DNA of 64,000 nucleotides, from positions 62,001-126,000 of the forward strand of contig NYMS01000062.1 in NCBI GenBank assembly GCA_002529455.1. Reading direction: 5' to 3'. This DNA is from Glycomyces fuscus. Its GTDB lineage: Bacteria; Actinomycetota; Actinomycetes; Streptosporangiales; Streptosporangiaceae. The position numbers were made by a program, and so were the translations under genes. Within the stretch, counting starts at the first letter, position 1; every line of letters starts with the position of its first letter. Of this stretch, positions 15,991 to 26,672 are shown one piece after another. Under the pieces are notes generated by a model. That model had not been told where the DNA came from, searched no databases, and saw only the letters and a list, made by a program, of their open reading frames with translations.

Positions 15991-16476
15991 GTGTCCTCAT
16001 CCTCCGACGGCAGCACCGACGGGACCACGCCCGCGCCCGACGCGCCCGACCACGTCAAGCGGACCGCGATCGACCTGATCGAGGCCTACGCCGACCGCGA
16101 CCGGCAGGAGCTCGACGCGGTCGTCCCGCGCGCCTCCGACGACGTCGAGGCCGTCACCTCCGAACTCAAGGTCATCGCGGCCTTCCTCGGCCGCCGCGTG
16201 CAGCAGACCGGGGTGGTCTGGAAGCCCGCCGACTCGCGCGAGGCCGTGGCCCGCATGGTCGCCGAGATGCTCCCGCCCGAACTGGAGTTCGCCGTCTCCA
16301 CCGCCTGGGAGGCCCACTCGGTCGGGGAGGAGGAAGCCGCCGAGCACTTCACCCGGGGCGACCCCATGGTCTACGTGCACATGCTCGCCGCCTTCGGCGC
16401 GGCCATCGGCCTGGCCGTGTACAAGCGCGCCGAACTCCTCTCCACCCTGCGCCAGGTCACCGGGCTGTCCGAGTAA
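15991..16476 (+). CDS. Conserved helical protein of unknown function
   Basis: 161 residues from a GTG at 15991 with AAGGGA seven bases upstream. A Ser/Asp/Pro-rich N-terminal tail of about 25 residues precedes a helical domain (VKRTAIDLIEAYADRD, VEAVTSELKVIAAFLGRRVQQTG). A mildly hydrophobic C-terminal stretch, VYVHMLAAFGAAIGLAVYKR, might contact the membrane. It begins after the tmsAB terminator, so it is a separate transcription unit even though it lies next to lipid genes. I do not recognise the family. Confidence 0.68.
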   Translation: MSSSSDGSTDGTTPAPDAPDHVKRTAIDLIEAYADRDRQELDAVVPRASDDVEAVTSELKVIAAFLGRRVQQTGVVWKPADSREAVARMVAEMLPPELEFAVSTAWEAHSVGEEEAAEHFTRGDPMVYVHMLAAFGAAIGLAVYKRAELLSTLRQVTGLSE

Positions 16477-16482
16477 GGGCAG

Positions 16483-16516
16483 GTGACCAAGGGTCACGCG
16501 GGCCCGAAGCGGCCCG
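16483..16516 (+). terminator. Paired hairpins after the 161-residue gene
   Basis: GTGACC-AAG-GGTCAC (16483-16497) is followed at once by CGGGCC-CGAAGC-GGCCCG (16499-16516). The second, stronger stem is the likelier terminator. Confidence 0.6.
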
Positions 16517-16585
16517 TGGGACACGCCCCACCGGCCGCGACACTCCGGACATGCCCTGCCCCCTAACAGCTCAGACACAAAAGGC

Positions 16586-16601
16586 AGTGGTTTACTTCAC
16601 T
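16586..16601. promoter_or_regulatory. DasR-like operator (dre-type) upstream of sugar importer
   Basis: AGTGGTTTACTTCACT is an imperfect palindrome that agrees at 12 of 16 places with the dre-type site AGTGGTCTAGACCACT bound by the GntR regulator DasR in Streptomyces. It covers the -35 region of the importer promoter. The site assignment is from remembered consensus, not a search. Confidence 0.45.
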
Positions 16602-16624
16602 CGACGCGGTTCTTTACGTAGGTT
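16596..16624 (+). promoter_or_regulatory. Promoter of sugar importer operon
   Basis: -35-like TTCACT (16596-16601), 17-base spacer and -10 TAGGTT (16619-16624), about 48 bases before the start codon of the binding protein gene. Confidence 0.5.
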
Positions 16625-16671
16625 TCCTACCAACCCTCAGGGGACCCTCGAAAGGAACGGGAGGCGTGCCG

Positions 16672-17955
16672 ATGGCCCGCAGACGAACACACGAGTACGT
16701 TCCGCTCCCCGCCGCGGCCGTGGCCCTGGTCCTGGCCGCGACGGCGTGCGGGAGCGGAGGGGACGGCGCCTCCGGCTCCGACAGCCTCCTGGTCTGGATC
16801 ATGCAGGGCACCAACCCCGACGAGACGGGGTTCTTCGAGGAGGCCAACGCCGCGTTCACCGAGGAGACCGGCGTCGAGGTCGACGTCGAGTTCGTGCCCT
16901 GGCAGGACGCCCAGAACAAGATCTCCACCGCCATCGCGGGCGGCACCATGCCCGACGTCGCCGAGCTCGGCAACACCTTCACGCCCGGGTTCGCCGACGC
17001 CGGAGCCCTGCACGACCTGTCCGGCTACGGCGTCGACACCTCCCAGTACATCCCCGGCCTGATGGAGATGGGCCAGATCGGCGACGGCGTCTACGGCGTC
17101 CCCTGGTACGCCTCCATCCGCTCCGTCGTCTACCGCAGCGACGTCTTCGAGGAGCACGGCCTGGAGGTCCCCGAGAACTGGGAGGAGCTGCGCGAGACCG
17201 CCCTGGCCCTGTCCGAGGCCGAGGAGGACATGATCGCCTTCCCCGTCCCGGGCGACGCCCAGTACTCGGTCATGCCGTGGATCTGGGGCGGCGGCGGGGA
17301 GATCGCCGTCGAGCAGTCCGACGGCACCTGGGTCTCGGGGATCGACAGCGAGGAGGCCCGCGCCGGGATCGGGTTCTTCACCGACCTGGCCCTGGAGGAC
17401 GGCACCTCCACCACCGGCGCCGTCAACTGGAACGAGATCGCCGTCATGGAGGCCGTCGCCGAGGAGGAGGCCGCCATGGCCATCCTCGGCAGCGCCAACC
17501 CCAAGGCCATCCTGGAGGCCAACCCCGACCTGGAGGGCAGGCTCGGCTCCTTCACCCTGCCCGGCCAGGACGGCGGGTACATGCCCTCCTTCGCGGGCGG
17601 CTCGCTGCTGTCGGTCTTCGAGGGCACCGGCCAGGAGGAGGCCGCCTGGCAGTACGTCCAGCACCTGACCGGTGAGGAGCTCGGCATGCGCTGGGCCGAG
17701 GAGACCGGCTTCTTCCCGGGCGTGGTCGACCGGGTCGACGCCTTCTCCGCCTCCGCCGATCCCGTCCTGGAGCCCTTCGCCGTCCAGCTCAACGAGGCCA
17801 GCCGGGGCGTGCCCGTCACCCCCGCCTGGACCCAGGTCGAGGCCGAGAAGGTCCTGGTCGGCATGCAGCAGGCCATCCTCAACGGCGAGTCCACCGTGGA
17901 CGAGGCCACCGAGGACGCGGCCAACGAGATCGAGCGCATCCTCAACGGGGGGTAG
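16672..17955 (+). CDS. Sugar-binding lipoprotein of ABC importer (DasA-like)
   Basis: 427 residues. The N-terminus is a lipoprotein signal: RRR, a hydrophobic stretch, then the lipobox LAATAC, so the mature protein is anchored outside the membrane by its cysteine. The remainder is a family 1 solute-binding protein with LLVWIMQGTNPDE, GGTMPDVAELGNTFTPGFADAGALHDLS and YGVPWYASIRSVVYRSDVFE. The pattern is close to DasA-type proteins that bind chitobiose or related sugars. The ATG at 16672 is preferred because GGAGG lies seven bases upstream; GTG at 16666 is too close. It starts an operon with two permeases and no ATPase, as in systems using the shared ATPase MsiK. Confidence 0.88.
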   Translation: MARRRTHEYVPLPAAAVALVLAATACGSGGDGASGSDSLLVWIMQGTNPDETGFFEEANAAFTEETGVEVDVEFVPWQDAQNKISTAIAGGTMPDVAELGNTFTPGFADAGALHDLSGYGVDTSQYIPGLMEMGQIGDGVYGVPWYASIRSVVYRSDVFEEHGLEVPENWEELRETALALSEAEEDMIAFPVPGDAQYSVMPWIWGGGGEIAVEQSDGTWVSGIDSEEARAGIGFFTDLALEDGTSTTGAVNWNEIAVMEAVAEEEAAMAILGSANPKAILEANPDLEGRLGSFTLPGQDGGYMPSFAGGSLLSVFEGTGQEEAAWQYVQHLTGEELGMRWAEETGFFPGVVDRVDAFSASADPVLEPFAVQLNEASRGVPVTPAWTQVEAEKVLVGMQQAILNGESTVDEATEDAANEIERILNGG

Positions 17956-17959
17956 ACAC

Positions 17960-18973
17960 GTGCGAACACCGGTCGGGCTGGGCACCAGCAGCGGACCGGG
18001 GCCGGAGGCCCGCCGCTCCGCCGAGCCGTCCTCGCGACGGCCCGGACCGCGGCGGCGGGCGCCGCTCCTGGGCCTGCGCGGACGCAGGGCGCTCCTGCCC
18101 TGGGTGCTGCTCGCCCCCGCGCTGACGGTCATCGGACTGCTGCTGCTGCTCCCGCTCGGCCGGATCGTGTGGCTGTCCTTCCGCGAGTACCGGCTGCGCA
18201 ACCTCGTCTCGGGCGAGTCCGACTTCGTCGGGCTCGACAACTACGCCGCCCTGCTCACCGACCCGTACCTGTGGCGCGTCGCCCTGCTCAACACGGTGGC
18301 CTTCGCGGTCGTCGCCGTGGTCACCACCATCGTCCTGGGCACGCTGGTGGCCCTGCTGCTGTCCACGCTGCGCCCGGTGCCCCGGGTGGTCGTGGTCTCC
18401 TGCATCATGGTCGCCTGGGCCATGCCCGCCGTCAGCGGCACCTACGTGTGGATCTGGATCTTCGACGTCGACAACGGTGTCGTCGCCCAGGCCCTGACCT
18501 CCCTGGGCCTGCTGGAGCCCTCCGGGCACAACTGGTTCGCCGACCGGCTCTTCTTCTACGCCATCGTCACGCTCAACGTGGTGCACGGGGGCTTCCCGTT
18601 CGTGGCGGTCACGGTCCTGGCCGGACTGCTCACGGTCCCCGGCGAGCTGCACGAGGCGGCGCGCATCGACGGCGCGGGCGCCTGGAAGCGCTTCTGGAAC
18701 GTCACGTTCCCGGTGCTGCGCCCGGTGTTCGCCGTGGTCACCGTGCTCTCCACCATCTGGGACTTCAAGGTGTTCGCGCAGATCTACCTGATGCCCGGCG
18801 GCGACGTGGGCGGCTCGCAGATGCTCAACCTGGGCGTGTGGTCCTACGTGCGCTCCTTCGGCCACAACGACTACGGCCTGGGCTCGGCCATCGCCGTGCT
18901 GCTCACCCTGCTGCTCCTGGTGATCACCGTGTTCTACCTGCGGGCGCTCTTCCGAGAGGACGAGCTCCGATGA
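17960..18973 (+). CDS. ABC sugar permease 1 (MalF/DasB type)
   Basis: 337 residues from a GTG at 17960, with six consecutive G residues eight bases upstream; it begins five bases after the binding-protein stop. A charged N-terminal tail of about 45 residues precedes six membrane segments, the first being ALLPWVLLAPALTVIGLLLLLPL. The cytoplasmic EAA loop, which docks onto the ATPase, reads HEAARIDGAGAWKRFWNVTFP. It is the first of two CUT1-family permeases, whose partner lies beyond an opposite-strand gene at 19457. The final codons overlap an ATG (ATGA at 18970), but that downstream plus-strand frame lacks coding bias. Confidence 0.93.
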   Translation: MRTPVGLGTSSGPGPEARRSAEPSSRRPGPRRRAPLLGLRGRRALLPWVLLAPALTVIGLLLLLPLGRIVWLSFREYRLRNLVSGESDFVGLDNYAALLTDPYLWRVALLNTVAFAVVAVVTTIVLGTLVALLLSTLRPVPRVVVVSCIMVAWAMPAVSGTYVWIWIFDVDNGVVAQALTSLGLLEPSGHNWFADRLFFYAIVTLNVVHGGFPFVAVTVLAGLLTVPGELHEAARIDGAGAWKRFWNVTFPVLRPVFAVVTVLSTIWDFKVFAQIYLMPGGDVGGSQMLNLGVWSYVRSFGHNDYGLGSAIAVLLTLLLLVITVFYLRALFREDELR

Positions 18974-18987
18974 GCGCGGCGGCCCGC

Positions 18988-19287
18988 TCAGCGGGCGGGG
19001 CCGTGGACCCCCGCGACCAGCTTGTCGCGGACGCGGCGCCAGTCGACCGAGGCCAGGGAGCGCCGGTCGAGGTCCTCGCGCACCGCGCCCATGGTCCGCA
19101 GGTCGTACTCGCCCAGCGGACGTCCGTCGTCGTTGTCCCGGTTGACCAGGTTCTCGACGTAGGCGTGCAGCAGCCGCCCGCTGGGGTCGCGCAGGGCGTG
19201 CCGCACGGCGCGGTCCCGGAAGCGCGCGTCGTGGGGGATCCAGCTGATGACGACCTCGGTGGGGGAGGGCCCGGAGGAATCGCGCAC
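18988..19287 (-). CDS. Small hypothetical protein antisense within the importer operon
   Basis: 99 residues from a GTG at 19287: VRDSSGPSPTEVVISW, then FRDRAVRHALRDPSGRLLHAYVEN and GEYDLRTMGAVREDL. Nearly every codon ends in G or C in this frame, while the plus-strand frame over the same bases gives an odd Val/Gln-rich protein, so the minus-strand reading is the coding one. It is soluble and charged, with no motif I recognise. It lies between the two permease genes on the opposite strand, which is unusual. The ribosome-binding site is weak. Its stop is 15 bases from the end of permease 1. Confidence 0.62.
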   Translation of the reverse strand: MRDSSGPSPTEVVISWIPHDARFRDRAVRHALRDPSGRLLHAYVENLVNRDNDDGRPLGEYDLRTMGAVREDLDRRSLASVDWRRVRDKLVAGVHGPAR

Positions 19288-19456
19288 GGTGCTACGCCAC
19301 CGTCTCCGTCGATCCTGTCGACACGGCCATCACTCCTCCTCCGCCACCGGGGCGTGAAGGACGACCCGCCCCGGACAGTGGAGGAGTCTAACGGCCCGGC
19401 TCGGGCCCGGAACAACCGGATTCGGCCCCCCGGTCACCGCTGAGGAAGGAACGCCC

Positions 19457-20356
19457 GTGGTCACGCGCACAGAGGCACCCGCCGCCGACACCGACTGGGA
19501 GGGCCGCGTCCGCGACGCCCGCCGCAGGGGCGAGGTCCGGCGGACGGGACGGTTCCTGGCCAAGTCCGCCGGGGTGGCCGTCCTGCTGCTGTTCACACTC
19601 TTCCCCGTCTACTTCATGCTCGTCAGCGCGTTCTCGGACCGGGCCACCTCGGGGGCCGGGGCGCTGCTGCCCACCGGACTGTCCCTGGACAACTTCGCCT
19701 ACGTGCTCACCGAGGCCAACTTCGGCCAGTACATGCGCAACTCGCTCACGGTCGCCTGCATCACCGTGGCCGGGGCGTGCGTGCTGTCGCTGCTGGCCGC
19801 CGTGGCGGTGGCCCGCTTCCGGTTCCGCTTCCGCACCGCGGTGCTGGTGATGGTCCTCATCGTGCAGATGGTGCCGCTGGAGGCGCTGGTCATCCCGCTC
19901 TTCCTCCAGGTGCGCGACCTCCAGCTGCTCAACACCATGCTCGGCCTGGGCGTGGTCTACGTGGCGCTGTCCCTGCCCCTGGCGGTGTGGATGATGCGCG
20001 GCTTCGTGGCCGCCGTGCCGGTGGAGGTGGAGGAGGCCGCCTACATCGACGGGGCTTCCTGGGCGCAGATGTTCTGGCGGGTGCTGTTCCCGCTGGTGGC
20101 GCCCGGCCTGGTGGCCACGGCCATCTTCTCGTTCATCGTGGCGTGGAACGAGTTCGTGCTGGCGCTGACCTTCATGACCCAGAGCGAGAACTACACGGTG
20201 GCGGTCGGCCTGCGCCAGTTCTTCGGCCAGTACGCCAACGACTGGGGGCACGTGATGGCCGCCTCCACCCTCATCACCATCCCGGTCATGGTCTTCTTCG
20301 TCGTCGTGCAGCGCTTCCTGGTCTCCGGACTCGTCCAGGGAGCCGTCAAGGGGTAG
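19457..20356 (+). CDS. ABC sugar permease 2 (MalG/DasC type)
   Basis: 299 residues from a GTG with AGGAAGGA upstream. After a 35-residue charged tail come six membrane segments, beginning VAVLLLFTLFPVYFMLVSAF. The EAA loop EEAAYIDGASWAQMFWRVLFP and the signature ending IPVMVFFVVVQRFLVSGLVQGAVKG are those of MalG-like permeases. It pairs with the permease ending at 18973 to form the channel of one importer. The 483 bases between the two permeases hold an antisense gene, and no strong promoter is evident in the last 170 bases, so it is unclear whether this gene is co-transcribed with the first two. Confidence 0.93.
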   Translation: MVTRTEAPAADTDWEGRVRDARRRGEVRRTGRFLAKSAGVAVLLLFTLFPVYFMLVSAFSDRATSGAGALLPTGLSLDNFAYVLTEANFGQYMRNSLTVACITVAGACVLSLLAAVAVARFRFRFRTAVLVMVLIVQMVPLEALVIPLFLQVRDLQLLNTMLGLGVVYVALSLPLAVWMMRGFVAAVPVEVEEAAYIDGASWAQMFWRVLFPLVAPGLVATAIFSFIVAWNEFVLALTFMTQSENYTVAVGLRQFFGQYANDWGHVMAASTLITIPVMVFFVVVQRFLVSGLVQGAVKG

Positions 20357-20389
20357 GGCCCGTCCCCCGCCGGGGCGCCTGGGGGCGGT

Positions 20390-20442
20390 GGCCCGCCCGT
20401 CGCGAAGCGCCCCGCCGGGCGGTGGCGGGCGACGGGCGGGCC
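20390..20442. terminator. Terminator between permease 2 and acyl-CoA ligase
   Basis: GGCCCGCCCGTCGC pairs perfectly over 14 bases with GCGACGGGCGGGCC, between two convergent genes. Confidence 0.8.
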
Positions 20443-20492
20443 GAAGCGAAGCGGAAGGCCCCAAGGGACAAGGACCGGCGCCGCCGCGGGGG

Positions 20493-22052
20493 TCAGGCCC
20501 GCAGCTCGCGCTTGAGGATCTTGCCGGTGGAGGTCATCGGCAGCTCGGTGCGGAACTCCACCTCGCGCGGGTACTTGTATGCGGCCAGGCGCTCCTTGGC
20601 CCAGTCGACCAGCCCCTCGGCGGTGACCTCGGCTCCCTCCTTGGGGATCACGAACGCCTTGACCTCCTCGCCGTGGGTCTCGTGGGGCACGCCCACGACC
20701 GCGGCCAGGCTGACCGCCTCGTGGGTCATCAGGACCTCCTCGACCTCGCGCGGGTAGACGTTGTAGCCGCCGCGGATGATCATGTCCTTGGACCGGTCGA
20801 CGATGAAGTAGAAGCCCTCCTCGTCGCGGCGGGCGATGTCCCCGGTACGGAACCAGCCGTCGCGGATCACCTCGGCGTTGACCTCGGGGCGGTTGTGGTA
20901 GCCCTTCATCACGCAGTGCCCGCGCACCGCGATCTCGCCCTCCTCCGCCTCCTCGTTCCACTCGGGGTCGATGAGCTTCATCTCCACACCCCACACCGGC
21001 AGCCCGATGGAACCGGTCTTGGCCTTGACCTTGGGGTTGTTGAACGAGACCACCGGGGAGGTCTCGGACAGGCCGTAGCCCTCCTTGATGCCCACGCCGA
21101 AGGTCTTGGTGAAGTCCTCGGCGAGCTGGCCGGGCAGGGCGGCGCCGCCGGAGACCGCGTCCACCACGTTGGCCGCGATCTTCTCCAGGTCGTAGGTGCC
21201 CGGCTCGGCGGCCTGGACGGCGCCCAGCAGCCCCCAGTACATGGTGGGCACGCCCGCGAAGGCGGTGACGCCCTCCTTCTCCATGATCCTGAGCGCCTCG
21301 GCGCCGTCGAAGCGCGGCATGAGGACCATCGTGCCGTGCCGGTACAGGGCCGCGTTGAGCATGACCGTCTGGCCGAAGATGTGGAACAGCGGCAGGACCA
21401 CGAGGGCGACGTCGCGGCCGTCGGGGTGGGGCTCGACCAGCCTGGCGGAGCCGACCGCGTTCAGCAGCAGGTTGTGGTGGCTCAGCTCGGCGCCCTTGGG
21501 CTTGCCGGTGGTGCCGCTGGTGTAGATGATGACCGCGGTGTCGTCGGAGCTGGCCTGCACCGTCTCGAACTCGCCGGGCTGGCCCTCCAGGGCCTTCCAG
21601 AAGGTCTCGGCGCCGTCGATGGTCGACTCCGTGGCACCCGGGGAGGCGGGCAGGTCCACGTAGAACTCGCAGCCGTCCACCTGGCCGAAGGCCTCGAAGG
21701 CGCGCTCGCCCAGCGGCAGCTCCGGGCTCCCGGTGAAGGCGAAGAGCGCCCGGGCTCCGGAGTCCTCCAGGTGGTAGGCGATCTCGCGCGGGGTCAGCAG
21801 CACGTTCAGCGGCACGACCACCGCCCCCGCCTTGAGGGCGCCGAAGTACACGAAGGGGAAGTAGGGCACGTTCGGGCTGGCCAGCGCGATCCGGTCCCCG
21901 GGCCTGATCCCGCGCGCGACCAGCAGGTTGGCCACCTGGTTGGCGATCATGTTGGTGATCGCGTAGTTCAGGCGCAGGTCGCCGAAGACCAGGCACTCCT
22001 TCTCCGGAGCCGACCGGGCACCGTCCTCCAGAAGCACGGACAGGTTGAGCAT
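20493..22052 (-). CDS. AMP-forming acyl-CoA ligase (long-chain fatty acid type)
   Basis: 519 residues of the ANL adenylating superfamily. The phosphate loop YTSGTTGKPKG is at 177-187. Also present are the VLPLFHIFGQ and VPTMYW motifs, the core GYGLSETSPVV, the DGWFRTGD motif binding AMP ribose, the hinge-region DRSKDMIIRGGYNVYP and the catalytic lysine motif PMTSTGKILKREL at the C-terminus. It activates a carboxylic acid, most likely a fatty acid, to its CoA thioester. The start is fixed by GGGAGG five bases before the ATG at 22052. The 363 bases to leuS on its other side hold only promoter-like sequence and no further gene. Confidence 0.93.
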   Translation of the reverse strand: MLNLSVLLEDGARSAPEKECLVFGDLRLNYAITNMIANQVANLLVARGIRPGDRIALASPNVPYFPFVYFGALKAGAVVVPLNVLLTPREIAYHLEDSGARALFAFTGSPELPLGERAFEAFGQVDGCEFYVDLPASPGATESTIDGAETFWKALEGQPGEFETVQASSDDTAVIIYTSGTTGKPKGAELSHHNLLLNAVGSARLVEPHPDGRDVALVVLPLFHIFGQTVMLNAALYRHGTMVLMPRFDGAEALRIMEKEGVTAFAGVPTMYWGLLGAVQAAEPGTYDLEKIAANVVDAVSGGAALPGQLAEDFTKTFGVGIKEGYGLSETSPVVSFNNPKVKAKTGSIGLPVWGVEMKLIDPEWNEEAEEGEIAVRGHCVMKGYHNRPEVNAEVIRDGWFRTGDIARRDEEGFYFIVDRSKDMIIRGGYNVYPREVEEVLMTHEAVSLAAVVGVPHETHGEEVKAFVIPKEGAEVTAEGLVDWAKERLAAYKYPREVEFRTELPMTSTGKILKRELRA

Positions 22053-22415
22053 GGGGGCCTCCCGCAGCCAGATGGGTCCAGTGGGTACACGACGATTCGG
22101 GATGATGTGACCCGCATCGCGTGTTCTGCGCCACTTTGACGGCAGAGTAACAAACCGGCCGGTCGGTGTGGAGGGGGCGGGAGTCCGTAATCTCACCGAT
22201 CTTCCCCTTCACTCTCCGTGACCGCGTCTCGGAGGGGCGCCCCGGCGGCGCCGGACCCGTCCGTGCGGGAGGCCGCGGGGGAGCTGCGGCCCCCCGGCCC
22301 CGGCCGCCCGCCCCCCGGGCGCACCCGCGCGGGGCGCGCAACCGGTCCGCGCCCCGACCCGCCAGCCGCTAACCTGAGTCCTGTACACCCCGAACCGGCT
22401 AAGGAACATGCAGCG

Positions 22416-24911
<2,496 letters not shown>

Positions 24912-24927
24912 CCAGGCACACGAGGAC

Positions 24928-24954
24928 GCGGCGGCCGCAGGACGCGGCCGCCGC
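24928..24954 (+). terminator. Terminator after leuS
   Basis: GCGGCGGCCGC pairs perfectly over 11 bases with GCGGCCGCCGC around AGGAC. Confidence 0.85.
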
Positions 24955-24998
24955 CCGTGTGCGGTTGGCGCGGTGACCGACAGGGAGGCGGTGGCCGG

Positions 24999-25589
24999 GT
25001 GGGTCCCCTCGTGCGGGTGGCCGTGATCGGCGCGGGCACGGTGGTGCTGTCCGCGGTCGCGATCGGCGGCGGGCTGTGGCTGTCCGGGGACGACCCGGGC
25101 GTGCCCGAGAGCGGCGACGTCCACACCGCCGCGCCCGGGTGCGCGGTGGCCTCGGACGCCCTCGTCACGGGGCTGGTGCCCGGCGCCGTCCTGGAGTCCT
25201 CCGAGCAGGGTCCCCTGGCGGACGGTGTCAGCACCATGTGCTCGTGGTCCTCCGCCGGTGCGGCCGAGGGACCGCAGGGGGTGCTCCGGCTGCACCTGTC
25301 CGCCCGTTTCACCGGCACCACGGGGGAGGAGCCGGTCACCGGCGCCCAGCGGGCGCGGGAGGCCTACACCGCCCTGGCGCCGGCGCGCGGCGAAGCCGTG
25401 GAACTGCCCGCGGGGGAGGGCCGGGTGTGGCGCGGCCAGGTGCCGGGCACCGCGGAACTGGCCTTTCCCACCGACAACCTGCTGGTGCGGGTGTCCTACG
25501 CCGGAACCTCCGGCACCGAGCCGGTCGGCTTCGACGAGGCCCGTGACCTGGCAGTGGAGTTCGCCGTACAGCTCGGAGAGGTCCTGTGA
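24999..25589 (+). CDS. Membrane-anchored protein of unknown function
   Basis: 196 residues from a GTG at 24999 (GGAGG about ten bases upstream). One hydrophobic segment near the N-terminus, VAVIGAGTVVLSAVAIGGGLWL, anchors an extracytoplasmic domain. That domain starts CAVASDALVTGLVPGAVLES and contains a second cysteine in TMCSWSS, suggesting a disulfide. The next gene carries a similar domain with the same CxVA...LVP...CxW spacing, so the two are tandem paralogues. They overlap by four bases (GTGA) and are surely co-transcribed. Function is unknown; lipoprotein-like DUF3558-type proteins look similar in layout. Confidence 0.68.
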   Translation: MGPLVRVAVIGAGTVVLSAVAIGGGLWLSGDDPGVPESGDVHTAAPGCAVASDALVTGLVPGAVLESSEQGPLADGVSTMCSWSSAGAAEGPQGVLRLHLSARFTGTTGEEPVTGAQRAREAYTALAPARGEAVELPAGEGRVWRGQVPGTAELAFPTDNLLVRVSYAGTSGTEPVGFDEARDLAVEFAVQLGEVL

Positions 25590-26659
25590 GCGACCAGCAC
25601 CCCGATCCGCGGGACCCCCGGCCGGGAGAGGGGCAGAACGACCCGGAGCGGCCCCAGGAGAGCCACCAGCCTCCGCGGGCATCCGAGGATCGGTCCCAGC
25701 AGCAGCACGAGGCGCCGCGGTCACCGCAGCCGTACGGGCGGCAGGAGCCTTCTCAGGCACCACAGACGCATGCGGAACAGCCTCCGCAGGCGCACGGGCA
25801 GTCCCAGCCTCAGCAGCCGCCTGGGCCGCACGGGGAGCACCAGTCACCGCAGGTACATGGGAGCCAAGGGCCCCCGCAGCCGTACGGGCAGCAGCCACCG
25901 CAGCCGCCTCAGGCACCGCAGCCCCACGGCCAGCAGCGGGCCCACCACCCCCGACAGCCGCCGCAGGGGCAGTACCCGCCGCCCCAGCACCCCCCGTGGC
26001 AGCAGCCCCACTTCCAGCAACCCGCGCCCGAGGTGGTGTCCTCCGTCCAGCCGCAGAGCCGGGGCTGCGCCACCGCCGCCGTGGTCGCCGCCGCGCTGGT
26101 GCTGGTCCTGCTCGCCGCCGGGGCGATCTGGTACGTGGTGGCGCGCGACAACCCGGAGACGGGTGCCTTCGAGGCGGCGCCCGAGTGTTCCGTCGCCGAG
26201 ACCGGGGTGCTGGACGAACTGGTGCCCGACCACGAGCTGGAGGTCGAGGAACCGATCGGCGGTCCGCAGGAGGCGTTCGGCTCGGGGTGGCAGTGCCGGT
26301 GGGCGACCCCCGGCGGTCCGGGCGAGGAGGTTCCGGCCACCGCGACGCTGGTGGCCGTGGCCGCCCCCGACCCGGGCGGTGTCACGACGGCCGTCGACAA
26401 CCTGCGCACCACCACCTCCCAGTACGAGACGCGGGAGCTGGAGGGTGTCGGCGAGGAGGCGGTGGCCTGGGTCGACGAGGACCCGTACACCGTCGCCTGC
26501 GTCGGCACCCGGGTGTCCAACCTGTACCTGGAGACCTGTTACAGCGTGTCGGCCAGCTACGACGCGCAGGACCCGGGGGACGAGGAGCGCATGGTCGCGG
26601 GCGCCGAGGAGTTCGCGCTGTCCGTGACGGAGGCGCTGCCGGACTCCATTCCCGAGTGA
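25586..26659 (+). CDS. Membrane protein with long Pro/Gln/His-rich cytoplasmic tail
   Basis: 357 residues in three parts. Residues 1-155 are disordered and dominated by Pro, Gln, His and Ser with repeated PQPYG, PPQ and PHG units. A single membrane segment, TAAVVAAALVLVLLAAGAIWYVV, follows at about 165-187. The outer domain (190-357) opens with ECSVAETGVLDELVPDHELEV and has cysteines in WQCRW, TVACVG and LETCYS. It is paralogous to the outer domain of the preceding gene. The start codon GTG overlaps the stop of that gene. Proline-rich tails of this sort often serve interaction with cell-envelope or signalling partners, but no partner is evident. Confidence 0.72.
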   Translation: MSDQHPDPRDPRPGEGQNDPERPQESHQPPRASEDRSQQQHEAPRSPQPYGRQEPSQAPQTHAEQPPQAHGQSQPQQPPGPHGEHQSPQVHGSQGPPQPYGQQPPQPPQAPQPHGQQRAHHPRQPPQGQYPPPQHPPWQQPHFQQPAPEVVSSVQPQSRGCATAAVVAAALVLVLLAAGAIWYVVARDNPETGAFEAAPECSVAETGVLDELVPDHELEVEEPIGGPQEAFGSGWQCRWATPGGPGEEVPATATLVAVAAPDPGGVTTAVDNLRTTTSQYETRELEGVGEEAVAWVDEDPYTVACVGTRVSNLYLETCYSVSASYDAQDPGDEERMVAGAEEFALSVTEALPDSIPE

Positions 26660-26672
26660 GGCCCCGGCGGGG

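Noticed and set aside
15991-16476. Naming the 161-residue gene tmsC
   Set aside because: It lies beyond the tmsAB terminator and no feature known to me links it to TmsC.
18970-19443. Plus-strand frame after permease 1 starting ATGAGC
   Set aside because: It gives a Val/Gln/Asp-rich sequence typical of an antisense reading; the minus-strand frame has the coding bias.
22060-22415. T-box or leucine leader upstream of leuS
   Set aside because: No T-box consensus or leader peptide with leucine codons was found.
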